A model generated the notes under the pieces. That model saw only the letters and a list, made by a program, of their open reading frames with translations, searched no databases and was not told the origin of the DNA. Positions 50,792 through 58,676 of a stretch of DNA of 64,000 nucleotides are shown here, piece by piece (the first letter of the stretch is position 1; every line of letters begins with the position of its first letter). Source of the DNA: JBCBKL01 sp963922565. Lineage in GTDB: Bacteria > Pseudomonadota > Alphaproteobacteria > Rhodobacterales > Rhodobacteraceae. Where the stretch lies: positions 62,001 to 126,000 of the forward strand of contig CAWUIQ010000001.1 of assembly GCA_963922565.1 (NCBI GenBank), written 5' to 3'. A program made the translations under genes and the position numbers.

Positions 50792-51882
50792 CGAAGATCA
50801 CCAAAGTTGAGGCGCGGCTGTTCAACGTGCCCCTCGACGAGGTGCTGGTCGACGCCAAGCATGGTGATCACTCGCATTTTCACCTGATCACGGCGACGGT
50901 CACGCTCGAGGATGGGCGCAGCGGTACCGGTCATACCTATAACGGCGGGCGGGGCGGGCATGCGACCGCCAGCCTGATCAAACATGACCTTGCGCCCCTT
51001 CTGATCGGGCAAGAGGCTGAGGATGTCGAAGGGCTCTATGATGCGATGCAGTGGCACATGCATTACGTGGGGCGGGGCGGTGTCCTCAGTTTTGCCATTT
51101 CGGCCGTCGATATCGCGCTGTGGGATCTGCGCTGTGTGGCAGCGGGCAAACCGCTCTGGCAGATGGCGGGCGGAGCAGGGCAAAGCTGCGACGCCTATGG
51201 CGGGGGGATCGATCTGGCCTTTCCCCAGCCGAAACTGCTGCGCAACATTCAGGGCTATCTCGATGCGGGGCTCGGCGGGGTCAAGATCAAGGTGGGACAG
51301 CCAACCGAGGCAGCTGACATCGAACGTATTCGGGCAGTCCGGGACCTGATCGGGCCTGACGCAGCCTTCATGATCGATGCCAATTATTCGATGAGCCGGG
51401 AGCAGGCGATCTCGCTCGCGCAAGCGGTCAAAGACCAGAACCTGCTGTGGTTCGAAGAGCCGATCATCCCTGACGATTATCCCGGCTATGCTGTGGTAGG
51501 GCGCGACGGGGGCGTCCCGGTCGCACAGGGTGAAAACCTGCACACGATCCATGAATTCGAGATGGCGCTTGATCAGGGAAACCTGGCCTTTGTCCAGCCG
51601 GATGCGTCGAATTGCGGCGGTGTGACAGGTTGGCTGCAAGTGGCTGAGCTCAGCCGCGAGCACGGCATCCCAGTCTGTTCGCACGGGATGCAGGAACTGC
51701 ATGTCAGTCTTGTCTCGGCCCAGCCAAACCCCGGCTGGCTTGAGGTGCATTCTTTCCCCATCGACCGCTATACCGAACGGCCCCTCGTGATCGAGAACAA
51801 GCGGGCGATCGCACCCAATGAACCGGGGATCGGTGTTCGGTTCGACTGGGACAGGCTGGCGCCCTTCGAAATCCCGGTCTGA
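50788..51882 (+). CDS. Mandelate racemase/enolase-superfamily acid-sugar dehydratase or racemase
   Basis: GTG 50788 overlaps the preceding TGA as GTGA and gives 364 residues; GTG 50782 is an alternative. Superfamily residues are visible: GVKIKVGQPTEAADIERIRA (KxK, about 165-184), FMIDANYSMSREQA (metal Asp), WFEEPIIPDDYPGY (metal Glu), AQGENLHTIHEFE (metal Glu) and CSHGMQELHVSL (His of the His-Asp dyad, about 298). It would dehydrate or epimerise an aldonic or hydroxy acid. Its presence with an IlvD-type dehydratase means two dehydratase-type enzymes in one operon. Confidence 0.87.
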   Translation: MTKITKVEARLFNVPLDEVLVDAKHGDHSHFHLITATVTLEDGRSGTGHTYNGGRGGHATASLIKHDLAPLLIGQEAEDVEGLYDAMQWHMHYVGRGGVLSFAISAVDIALWDLRCVAAGKPLWQMAGGAGQSCDAYGGGIDLAFPQPKLLRNIQGYLDAGLGGVKIKVGQPTEAADIERIRAVRDLIGPDAAFMIDANYSMSREQAISLAQAVKDQNLLWFEEPIIPDDYPGYAVVGRDGGVPVAQGENLHTIHEFEMALDQGNLAFVQPDASNCGGVTGWLQVAELSREHGIPVCSHGMQELHVSLVSAQPNPGWLEVHSFPIDRYTERPLVIENKRAIAPNEPGIGVRFDWDRLAPFEIPV

Positions 51883-52469
51883 TGCTCGAATTCGCGGCGG
51901 CGGTCTTTTTCCTGATCATCACGCCGGGGCCGGGGGTGCTATCGACCGCCGGGGTCGGATCCGCCTATGGTTACCGGGCCGGGCTGGCCTATGTCGGCGG
52001 GCTCTTCGTGGGCAACAACCTCGTCTGCGCACTGGTTTTGTCGGGCGTTGCTGCCGCAGCGCTTGCAGTGCCCTGGCTGCGCACGGTCCTGCTGTTCGGA
52101 TCGGTCGCCTATCTGCTCTGGCTCGCATCGCGTATCGCGTTTGCAGGCGCGCGGATCGGGTTTACCGAGCCAAAGGCACCGCTCGGGTTCTGGAACGGCG
52201 TTGCATTGCAGCCGATCAACCCCAAAGCCTATGCGGTCAACGCCACGCTCTTTTCCGGCTTTGCATTCATGCCCGATGCGCTCCTGATCGAGAATGCGCT
52301 CAAATTGCTGATCCTCAACGCGATTTGGGTGCCGATCCACCTGTTTTGGTTGCGGGCTGGTGTCACGCTAAGGCGGCTCAACCTCGCGCCAAAAACCCAG
52401 CGATTGATCAATTTCGCCATGGCCGGTTCAATGCTGCTGGTTGTCGGTCTGGCGCTGATTTCGAGCTAG
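51882..52469 (+). CDS. LysE/RhtB-family exporter
   Basis: The 195-residue protein begins MLEFAAAVFFLIITPGPGVL, the family's PGP motif, and has about six hydrophobic helices with LQPINPKAYAVNATLFSGFA (about 106-125). LysE proteins export amino acids or small metabolites. Its ATG overlaps the preceding TGA (TGATG at 51880-51884), so it is the last gene of the sugar-acid operon, perhaps an overflow exporter. Confidence 0.87.
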   Translation: MLEFAAAVFFLIITPGPGVLSTAGVGSAYGYRAGLAYVGGLFVGNNLVCALVLSGVAAAALAVPWLRTVLLFGSVAYLLWLASRIAFAGARIGFTEPKAPLGFWNGVALQPINPKAYAVNATLFSGFAFMPDALLIENALKLLILNAIWVPIHLFWLRAGVTLRRLNLAPKTQRLINFAMAGSMLLVVGLALISS

Positions 52470-52488
52470 GACCTAAGCCGCCTAGGTC
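52470..52488. terminator. Small inverted repeat between convergent genes
   Basis: GACCTA (52470-52475) pairs with TAGGTC (52483-52488) across a 7-base loop in the 17-base gap between the lysE-type gene and the convergent sterol-desaturase gene. The stem is short and no T-run follows, so a bidirectional terminator is only a possibility. Confidence 0.3.
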
Positions 52489-53230
52489 AGGAAGCGACGG
52501 TGCCCGCGCCCGTTTTCTCTCCGGGTCTCCGGGTGATGCCAAAGGCCTTCCGCGCCGTGACCAGCCGTAGATCCTCCGGGTCCATCCCGATGCTCAGGAT
52601 GGTTTCGCGGTCGTAACGCGCTTTCGCGACATCCTGATCGTAGGCGGTGCCAAACAGCCGGTCGATCCAACCCATCCCGAAACTGACATGATAGGTGGCG
52701 TCGTGATCCTGGAAGTGATGGACCAGATGGCTTCGGGTGACGCGCTGACCGAACCACCCTTTGGGCACCTTCAGATGCGCCAGCGTATGGCAATATTCGT
52801 AGAATGCGAAAGCCGAGATCGACCCGACGAACAAGGCCACACAAGAAAGGCTTAGCGCCGGCAAAGCTCCGATCAGAGGCCAAAGAACCAGCGTGTGCCC
52901 CGCAACCGACAGCAAGGCAAAGCGGACAGGGAACCAGTGGTCATCGCCGGTAAAGAACTCCGGATCGGTCGGAAATTCATGATGACCGATGTGAGAACGG
53001 TAGAGGGCGTTGAAAGTCGGTTGATCGTCCGGCGGCTCGCGATGATAGACGAACCGGTGCATCACGTATTCGACAAAGAACTGCAGCATGATCCCGTAGA
53101 GAAGGGCCAGCAGCATCCAAGGGCTGAATGCAAAGATCAGGATTGCAAAGCCACCCAGCCACAGCGGAAAGAGCCGTTGCAAACTGCCCATGGCCATCAA
53201 AACGCGCAGGGTTGGTATCATCGCTTGCAT
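52487..53230 (-). CDS. Sterol desaturase / fatty acid hydroxylase-superfamily membrane protein
   Basis: The 247-residue protein has hydrophobic segments and the histidine clusters of di-iron hydroxylases: MHRFVYH (about 57-63), HIGHHEFP (about 79-86), FYEYCHTLAHL (about 147-157) and HLVHHFQDHDATYH (about 167-180). It would insert in the membrane and hydroxylate or desaturate a lipid, sterol-like or carotenoid substrate. It lies alone, convergent with the sugar-acid operon, and has no obvious pathway partner here. Confidence 0.87.
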   Translation of the reverse strand: MQAMIPTLRVLMAMGSLQRLFPLWLGGFAILIFAFSPWMLLALLYGIMLQFFVEYVMHRFVYHREPPDDQPTFNALYRSHIGHHEFPTDPEFFTGDDHWFPVRFALLSVAGHTLVLWPLIGALPALSLSCVALFVGSISAFAFYEYCHTLAHLKVPKGWFGQRVTRSHLVHHFQDHDATYHVSFGMGWIDRLFGTAYDQDVAKARYDRETILSIGMDPEDLRLVTARKAFGITRRPGEKTGAGTVAS

Positions 53231-53319
53231 CCTCCCAGGTTACACAGCGGCGGGGATCTGGGCGTTAGTCAACGGTGACGTCGCGTGGTGCCATCCACAA
53301 CCACGGCATACTCATGCCT

Positions 53320-53742
53320 CTAAATGTATTGCGGAATGGGCTCTATGTCCGGTTTCACAAGCTCTGTTCGAGCCCGCTCGGAAAACAAGGTGTCGCGTCC
53401 GTAGTGGGTGAGCATAATATCCGTTTCGAGAAGACGATCATCGACTTCGATAAACTCATCAAAAGAGTTCGTCGAACCGGCTTTCATCATGAAATACCTG
53501 ACCGCCTGTATCCAGGAATACGTGAGCGTCTCGTGGTATTTGGACTCAGGAACGCCATTCTTTTTCAAGAACTTCTTCAACGAATGCTTCATGGTTTCGT
53601 TGGCCGTTTCAGTAGGGTTTTCGCAAAGATAAATATAGGCAAGCCTCAGGTGCTCACGATGGCGAAACTCGGAGGGCGGGACCTCTCCGGCTTCAAAGCG
53701 AGCCCTGAATGCTGCGTCCTCACGAGACGGTTTGGCGCTCAT
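53320..53742 (-). CDS. Conserved-looking hypothetical protein with HREHLR motif
   Basis: I do not recognise a named family. The 140-residue protein is mostly helical by composition, with SEFRHREHLRLAYIYLCENP (about 24-43), an HxxH-containing segment, and KYHETLTYSWIQAVRYFMMK (about 67-86). Charged and aromatic residues alternate in helical spacing, so a small helical bundle, possibly metal-binding through the histidines, is plausible. No signal peptide or membrane segment is seen. A ribosome site (GGAGAG) precedes the ATG. Confidence 0.7.
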   Translation of the reverse strand: MSAKPSREDAAFRARFEAGEVPPSEFRHREHLRLAYIYLCENPTETANETMKHSLKKFLKKNGVPESKYHETLTYSWIQAVRYFMMKAGSTNSFDEFIEVDDRLLETDIMLTHYGRDTLFSERARTELVKPDIEPIPQYI

Positions 53743-53904
53743 GACACTCTCCTAACGGATCAGTCAGAATGAAGCGCCACTTTAGCCGAAGCGAGGCCCG
53801 ATTGCGAGCGTCAGCTTCGCCCACCGAGCCGGGCATCCGGCGTCTAGCGGTGCGCCCAAACGGTCGGTCCTTCAGCCCTTACCCTCGGATAAAGTCGCGG
53901 TGCA

Positions 53905-54681
53905 TCACCCCAACCGCCACACGAAGCCGCTAGCTCCGAATGCCTCGTACCGATCCCGCACCAGCGGGTCGTGGCCGGGGATGACGCGGCCAAACGCTCC
54001 GGCGAGCTGCTGGATCTGTTCGAATCCTTTCACCATATCCTCGCGATCGACGACGATGGGAAACAACAGCCCCCGCTCGAAATTCTCATAGTAATGCGCC
54101 GCATCCGAAGCGAGGCAGAGCGGCCCGCTTTCCGTCATCACCCGCACCGCTTGCAGGCCGCGCGAATGCCCCCCGATCTTGTGGACAGTCACACCCGGTG
54201 CGACCTCGTCCTCGCCATCGCAGAACTCCACCCGGCCTGAGTAGACGTGCTGCACCATCTCGCACACATGGTCTGCCGTGAAGGGATAGCGCAGATCTGG
54301 GTTGCACATGCAGGGGCCGGTTGCGAATGCCATTTCGGCAGCCTGCATGTGGAACCGGGCCGCCGGATACCGGTCGAGGCCGCCGGCGTGATCGTAGTGG
54401 AGGTGGGTGACGATGACCGTCTCGACCGTCTCAGCGTTGATGCCCAGTACCTCGAGCGACTTGGCCGGGTCGCGCAGGATCGGGCGGCCCCGCCGCTCGG
54501 CCTCTGCCATGTCGTAGCCGGTATCCACGACGATGCGCTGTGATCCGTTGTCCAGAACCCAGACAAAGTAGTCCATGCCATGCGGGGCCGCCGGGTGATC
54601 GTCGTCAAGAAAGCTCTCGGCCCGTGTCCGGTCGTTCCGCTCTGCGTACTTCAAAGCATAGACGCGCCATGGTGCACTCAT
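53905..54681 (-). CDS. Metallo-beta-lactamase-fold hydrolase, N-acyl homoserine lactonase-like
   Basis: The 258-residue protein has the lactonase-type motif THLHYDHAGGLDRYP (His/Asp metal ligands, about 91-105), IGGHSRGLQAVRV (about 168, metal His), LASDAAHYYENFERG (bridging Asp) and VIPGHDP (His). This matches the AHL lactonase branch in length and spacing. It may hydrolyse a sugar lactone or homoserine lactone; with sugar dehydrogenases encoded next to it, a sugar lactonase role is plausible. It diverges from a Gfo/Idh gene. Confidence 0.85.
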   Translation of the reverse strand: MSAPWRVYALKYAERNDRTRAESFLDDDHPAAPHGMDYFVWVLDNGSQRIVVDTGYDMAEAERRGRPILRDPAKSLEVLGINAETVETVIVTHLHYDHAGGLDRYPAARFHMQAAEMAFATGPCMCNPDLRYPFTADHVCEMVQHVYSGRVEFCDGEDEVAPGVTVHKIGGHSRGLQAVRVMTESGPLCLASDAAHYYENFERGLLFPIVVDREDMVKGFEQIQQLAGAFGRVIPGHDPLVRDRYEAFGASGFVWRLG

Positions 54682-54728
54682 CCTGTTCCCTCCATCGATG
54701 TCGGGGGTCAGGGTACACGCTCGCCCGT

Positions 54729-54757
54729 TTGACGGAACACTTTCCTGCCCCTAGCCT
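54729..54757 (+). promoter_or_regulatory. Predicted promoter for the Gfo/Idh gene at 54786
   Basis: TTGACG (54729-54734) and TAGCCT (54752-54757) are separated by 17 bases and lie about 30 bases before the ATG. The same -35 and a similar -10 (TAGGCC) precede the kinase-like gene at 57875. Confidence 0.5.
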
Positions 54758-54785
54758 CGGTCTGGTACAAACTGGCGGGACAGAC

Positions 54786-55811
54786 ATGACACTCACGGTT
54801 GCGGTCATCGGGCTTGGGTATTTCAGCCAGTTCCACCTCGATGCTTGGAACAGGGCGCCCGCCGCCCATATCGTCGGGGTTTGTGACCGCGACAAAGCGC
54901 GGACCGAGGCGCAAGCGCAAGAATTTGACGTGCCGGGCTATACCGACCCCGAGACCCTGCTCGCCAATGCCGATCCGCAGATCATCGACATCGTAGCCCC
55001 ACCACCCGCGCATGCAGACCTGATCCGCGCCTGCCTCAAACCCGGGCGGCTAATCATCTGTCAAAAGCCGTTCTGCACGTCGATTGACGAGGCGCAGGAC
55101 ATCATCGATCTTGCCGACCAGCACGAGACACGCATCGTCATCCACGAAAACTTCCGGTTCCAACCGTGGTATCGGGAGATGCATGGGTTTCTTGGCTCTG
55201 GTCGCATGGGGGCGCTTTATCAGGCCCGGTTCGATCTTCGGCCTGGAGACGGGCGGGGACCTGCCGCCTATCTCGACCGGCAACCGGCTTTTCAAAAGAT
55301 GCCCCGCCTCCTGATCCACGAAACGGCCGTGCATTTCATCGATGTGTTCCGATGGCTCTTTGGTCCGATCGAAAGCGTCTATGCCGACCTGCGGCGGCTG
55401 AACCCGGTCATCGCCGGCGAGGATGCGGGGGTGATGCTGCTGCATCACGCCGGCGGGCCGACGACGACGTTCGATGGAAACCGCTTGTCCGATCATGTCG
55501 CTGACAACCTGCGGCATACAATGGGCGAATTCACGATCGAGGGCGAAGGCGGCAAGTTGACGCTCGACGGGAACGGGCGCATCCGGTTCCGGCCCTTCGG
55601 AGCAGACGAGGCCGAAACCCTGCTGATCACGCGGTCGGTCGATGATGCAACATTCGGTGGCGGATGTGTCGCGGCGCTGATCGACCATGTCATTGATGCG
55701 GTCGAACGGGGCGGTCCTCTCGAAAATGAAGCCCGCGACTATCTCGCCGTCATGCAGGTGAGCGAGGCCGCCTACCGATCTGCCGCCGAAGGGCGAAGGA
55801 TCGACCTTTAG
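54786..55811 (+). CDS. Gfo/Idh/MocA-family oxidoreductase
   Basis: ATG 54786 gives 341 residues; the longer open frame upstream overlaps the divergent gene and the promoter. The NAD fold reads VAVIGLGYFSQFHLDAWNRA (about 4-23), and the usual EKP is QKP (ICQKPFCTSIDEAQ, about 90-103). HETAVHFIDVFRWLFGP (about 177-193) holds the conserved histidine. Expected role is oxidation or reduction of a sugar or cyclitol. Its stop overlaps that of the convergent isomerase-like gene by four bases. Confidence 0.86.
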   Translation: MTLTVAVIGLGYFSQFHLDAWNRAPAAHIVGVCDRDKARTEAQAQEFDVPGYTDPETLLANADPQIIDIVAPPPAHADLIRACLKPGRLIICQKPFCTSIDEAQDIIDLADQHETRIVIHENFRFQPWYREMHGFLGSGRMGALYQARFDLRPGDGRGPAAYLDRQPAFQKMPRLLIHETAVHFIDVFRWLFGPIESVYADLRRLNPVIAGEDAGVMLLHHAGGPTTTFDGNRLSDHVADNLRHTMGEFTIEGEGGKLTLDGNGRIRFRPFGADEAETLLITRSVDDATFGGGCVAALIDHVIDAVERGGPLENEARDYLAVMQVSEAAYRSAAEGRRIDL

Positions 55812-56677
55812 GCGTCGCCAAAAATCGACTTAAAAACGCCGATCCCCGACCGGAACCCGTCTTCGAAATTGCCATTGCCCGGGTGATAGACGCTCTCGAA
55901 ACTGATGACGCCGTCATAGCCATCGGCGCGCAGGGCATCAGCCATAGGTTGGAACTGGTCGGCAAGTTGACCTTCGCCCATGCGTTTGACCTCGAGCGTC
56001 GCACGGGGCGTATCGACCTGCACGTCCTTGATGTGGATGTGACCCAGGTAACCGCCTCGCACCTCGTCATAGCCATCGGGCCAGGCGCGTTCGTGGCACC
56101 AGCAATTGTTGGCGGGGTCCCAAAGCACCTTCAGGGCATCCTTGGCATCCAGAGCGTCGATCAGCTTTCGGGCGGTGTAGTTGGAATTGACCATGGTGCC
56201 GTTGCCGGTCTCAACAACGAGGGTGACGCCTTCGGCCCGGGCCAGCTCGACCGCCGGAGCGATCATCGGCGGCATCGTGTCCCACGCGCCCTTGGCGACA
56301 TTCCAGACCTCGGCACCGCCTTTGCCCCAAAGGATCTGTTCTTTCTTCTGGGTCATGATGCGGACCAGCGGGCTGCCAACGACATGGGCCATCTCGATCA
56401 CGCGCTTCAGGGCGTCCATGTGCTGGGTATGCAGGGCGTCGCCAGGGCGGTTGGCTGTGCTCATGCCGGCAAAGATATGGCGGCTCAGACACGATACCGG
56501 TTTACCCCGATCGCGCAACAAGGTGTCGATTTCGGCGATCTCCTGCGCTGAGTGATCGCCGACTTCAGTGTCGCCCACGAATTGCAGTTCGGCATAATCC
56601 AGTCCGAACTCGTCCATCACATCGACAGCATGAGCCAGATCGCGGCTGATGCCGTCGCAAATAACTCCGAGCTTCAT
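55808..56677 (-). CDS. Sugar phosphate isomerase/epimerase-like TIM-barrel protein (xylose isomerase-like)
   Basis: ATG 56677 overlaps the upstream stop as ATGA and gives 289 residues (MKLGVICDGISRDLAHAVDV). The AP endonuclease 2/xylose-isomerase-like barrel has metal-site residues in LVVETGNGTMVNSNYTARKL (Glu), VLWDPANNCWCHERAWPDGY (Asp, His) and HIHIKDVQVD (His), and a last Glu in DGVISFESVYHPGNGNFEDG. It likely isomerises or epimerises a keto sugar or acid. It is co-transcribed with a beta-hydroxyacid dehydrogenase gene. Confidence 0.87.
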   Translation of the reverse strand: MKLGVICDGISRDLAHAVDVMDEFGLDYAELQFVGDTEVGDHSAQEIAEIDTLLRDRGKPVSCLSRHIFAGMSTANRPGDALHTQHMDALKRVIEMAHVVGSPLVRIMTQKKEQILWGKGGAEVWNVAKGAWDTMPPMIAPAVELARAEGVTLVVETGNGTMVNSNYTARKLIDALDAKDALKVLWDPANNCWCHERAWPDGYDEVRGGYLGHIHIKDVQVDTPRATLEVKRMGEGQLADQFQPMADALRADGYDGVISFESVYHPGNGNFEDGFRSGIGVFKSIFGDA

Positions 56678-57588
56678 GACCGAGTCTCCCGCGCGCTTTC
56701 GCGGTGCAGCTCGGCGCCCACGATCTCTTCGATCACGCGGGTGCAGACCCAGTTGTCGCCGTTCGGATAGCGCGTGCGCCCCGCGTGAAAGATTTGCATC
56801 GCGGATGCTGCAGTGTGCAGGGGCACGCCCAGTTCTTCGCCCAGATCCATCGAGATCGTGAGATCCTTGTGCATCGTGTTGATGTGGCTTCCGGTCCCCT
56901 CGAACTGCCGGTCGATTATCTTTTGCAGCGCGTTGTTGACCACGCCGCACCCGGCGGACGAGGTGGAAAAGACGTCAAGGATCACTTGCCCGGGCACGCC
57001 GGCTTTGGCGGCAAGGGCCGCGGCCTCGAAGGTCGCTGAAAACTGCGCTCCGATCAGGGATTGCAGGCAGGCCTTGACGGTTTGGCCTTCGCCCGGTTTG
57101 GTTCCGACCCGATGGATCGAAGCGGAAACCGCACCCATCACGGGTCCCATACGATCGAGTACGGAAGGATCGCCCGCCGCCATCATGGTCAATGTTCCGC
57201 CCTGTGCGCCGGGATAGCCGCCGGAAACCGGCGTGTCGATTAGGCTGAGGCCGGAGCCCTCCATCGCCGCGCCGATCGCGCGCGCCTCGCTGGGCTTTAT
57301 CGTCGCCGTTAGCAGGATCACTCCGCCTTCCGACATAGTTTGCGCCAGACCGTCCGCCCCCAGGATCACGTCGTGGGCTTGTGCGCCATGCATGACCATC
57401 ACAAAAACCGCATCTGCCTTGGCCCCGATTTCGGCCACGCTGTCCGCGACCCTACCGCCCATCTCGTGGAACGCCTCGATGCGGGCGGGGAGCAGATCCA
57501 ACCCCCATGTCTCGAACCCATTCGCAAGCAGGTTCTTAGCCAGGCCCGAACCCATATCACCCAATCCGATCACACCAACCGTTGTCAT
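56674..57588 (-). CDS. Beta-hydroxyacid dehydrogenase (HIBADH/LtnD family)
   Basis: The 304-residue protein has TTVGVIGLGDMGSGLAKNLL (about 2-21), the substrate loop DTPVSGGYPGAQGG (about 119-132) and the catalytic lysine in EGQTVKACLQSLIGAQF (about 175). Third enzyme of this family in the window. With the following sugar-isomerase-like gene it resembles the LtnD-plus-isomerase pairs of tetronate catabolism, though kinase and aldolase partners are missing. Confidence 0.86.
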   Translation of the reverse strand: MTTVGVIGLGDMGSGLAKNLLANGFETWGLDLLPARIEAFHEMGGRVADSVAEIGAKADAVFVMVMHGAQAHDVILGADGLAQTMSEGGVILLTATIKPSEARAIGAAMEGSGLSLIDTPVSGGYPGAQGGTLTMMAAGDPSVLDRMGPVMGAVSASIHRVGTKPGEGQTVKACLQSLIGAQFSATFEAAALAAKAGVPGQVILDVFSTSSAGCGVVNNALQKIIDRQFEGTGSHINTMHKDLTISMDLGEELGVPLHTAASAMQIFHAGRTRYPNGDNWVCTRVIEEIVGAELHRESARETRS

Positions 57589-57814
57589 GCGGTGTTCCTC
57601 CCTTTTTGTTTTCAGATGGGGTTTCTAGCGCATCCCATGCGCCGGGCGGGTCCAGTAGACACCCCTGCCCATAGCGCCCCTGCCGTGGGGGCAATGCCAG
57701 CCTAACACGGAGCTTGCGGATTTATAGGCGGTATTTACGTTCACAGTCCGAGCTCGTGGCCCGTCGTCATTTGCGTTTGCTCGCCTATACCCCGACGGTG
57801 GGGCGATGCTGTCG

Positions 57815-57843
57815 TTGACGATCCTTGGTATCCCAGCTAGGCC
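57815..57843 (+). promoter_or_regulatory. Predicted promoter for the P-loop protein gene at 57875
   Basis: TTGACG (57815-57820) and TAGGCC (57838-57843) lie 17 bases apart. The pair falls inside the longer possible reading frame that begins at 57806, which supports the internal TTG at 57875 as the true start. The rest of the 286-base space from 57589 holds no gene that I can see. Confidence 0.5.
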
Positions 57844-57874
57844 GCGCTGGGGTCTGTCAGAAATCGAGGCTCGA

Positions 57875-58396
57875 TTGAAGAAGATCATCGTCACCGGAGC
57901 AAACGGCGTCGGCAAAAGCCATTTCGCCACCAGGTTGGGCCAGGCGCGGCCTGACGTTCCAGTGATCTCATTCGATGCAATCAAGCTTCGGACCAACTGG
58001 CAGCAAAGACCGCGTTCAGAAATCGCCAGCGCCTTGCAGCGAGAGATCGGGAAGGAGGCGTGGATACTTGAGGGCGGCCCCAGCCTTCTGCCTCAAGCCA
58101 TTGAGAGGGCTGACGCGTTGGTTTGGCTCGATCCACCCGAACTGGTGAGGGCATGGCGGCTGTTGTCCCGCCCGTGGAAGAACCTTGGCAAGACAAGACC
58201 AGAGTTGCCCGCAGGCAACGTCGATTGGCCATTGCAACAGTACAAGTTCGCCATTCGCAGCCTCAAGAATAGGGCGCGACTTCGTGCGCATATCTCGCAA
58301 GTATTTCGCAGTGCAGATGGGCTTGAGAAGTGGCGATGTCGCGATGAAGACGACCGAAACACAGTTGTCGCACAATGGGCGACGGCCGGGCTTTGA
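57875..58396 (+). CDS. Small P-loop (adenylate kinase-like) ATPase
   Basis: The TTG at 57875 gives 173 residues starting MKKIIVTGANGVGKSHFATR; an ATG at 57806 would add 23 residues but overlaps a good promoter. Walker A is GANGVGKS (about 8-15). ISFDAIKLRTNWQQRPRSEI resembles the NMP-binding region of nucleotide or shikimate kinase-like proteins, and AWILEGGPSLLPQAIERADA leads to LVWLDPP, a Walker B-like strand. Function is unknown; phosphorylation of a small molecule is likely. Confidence 0.78.
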   Translation: MKKIIVTGANGVGKSHFATRLGQARPDVPVISFDAIKLRTNWQQRPRSEIASALQREIGKEAWILEGGPSLLPQAIERADALVWLDPPELVRAWRLLSRPWKNLGKTRPELPAGNVDWPLQQYKFAIRSLKNRARLRAHISQVFRSADGLEKWRCRDEDDRNTVVAQWATAGL

Positions 58397-58676
58397 GCTT
58401 ATCGTCGAGCTTCGACGTACGATGCCGAAACGGCGGCTCACCCGACTAGCCGACAGACCGTCAACTGGTCCCCCATCAAACCGGGCCAGCATACCGTTCA
58501 GATCGGCAAGCCCTCGCGGCAGAGCGTTCAGAGCATCCAGGAAGTCAGTGATGAACACACGGTCGGCGGTTCAAAAGTGACGAAATGTTCGCCGATGCAG
58601 GCATCGGTTCAAGCTATTCTAGAAAGTTCGATGCCAGTAGGCGCTTACTTCATTGGTAACGACTGCCCACGGTCAA
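58397..58676. other. Intergenic stretch without recognisable gene
   Basis: This 280-base gap lies between two convergent genes. I see no conserved protein, RNA gene or strong hairpin; the overlapping open frames here look like chance frames. The sequence is less GC-biased toward its right end. Confidence 0.4.

Noticed and set aside
58016..58558. Minus-strand open frame across the end of the P-loop gene and the following gap
   Set aside because: It overlaps a recognised P-loop gene, has no motifs and continues into non-coding-looking sequence.
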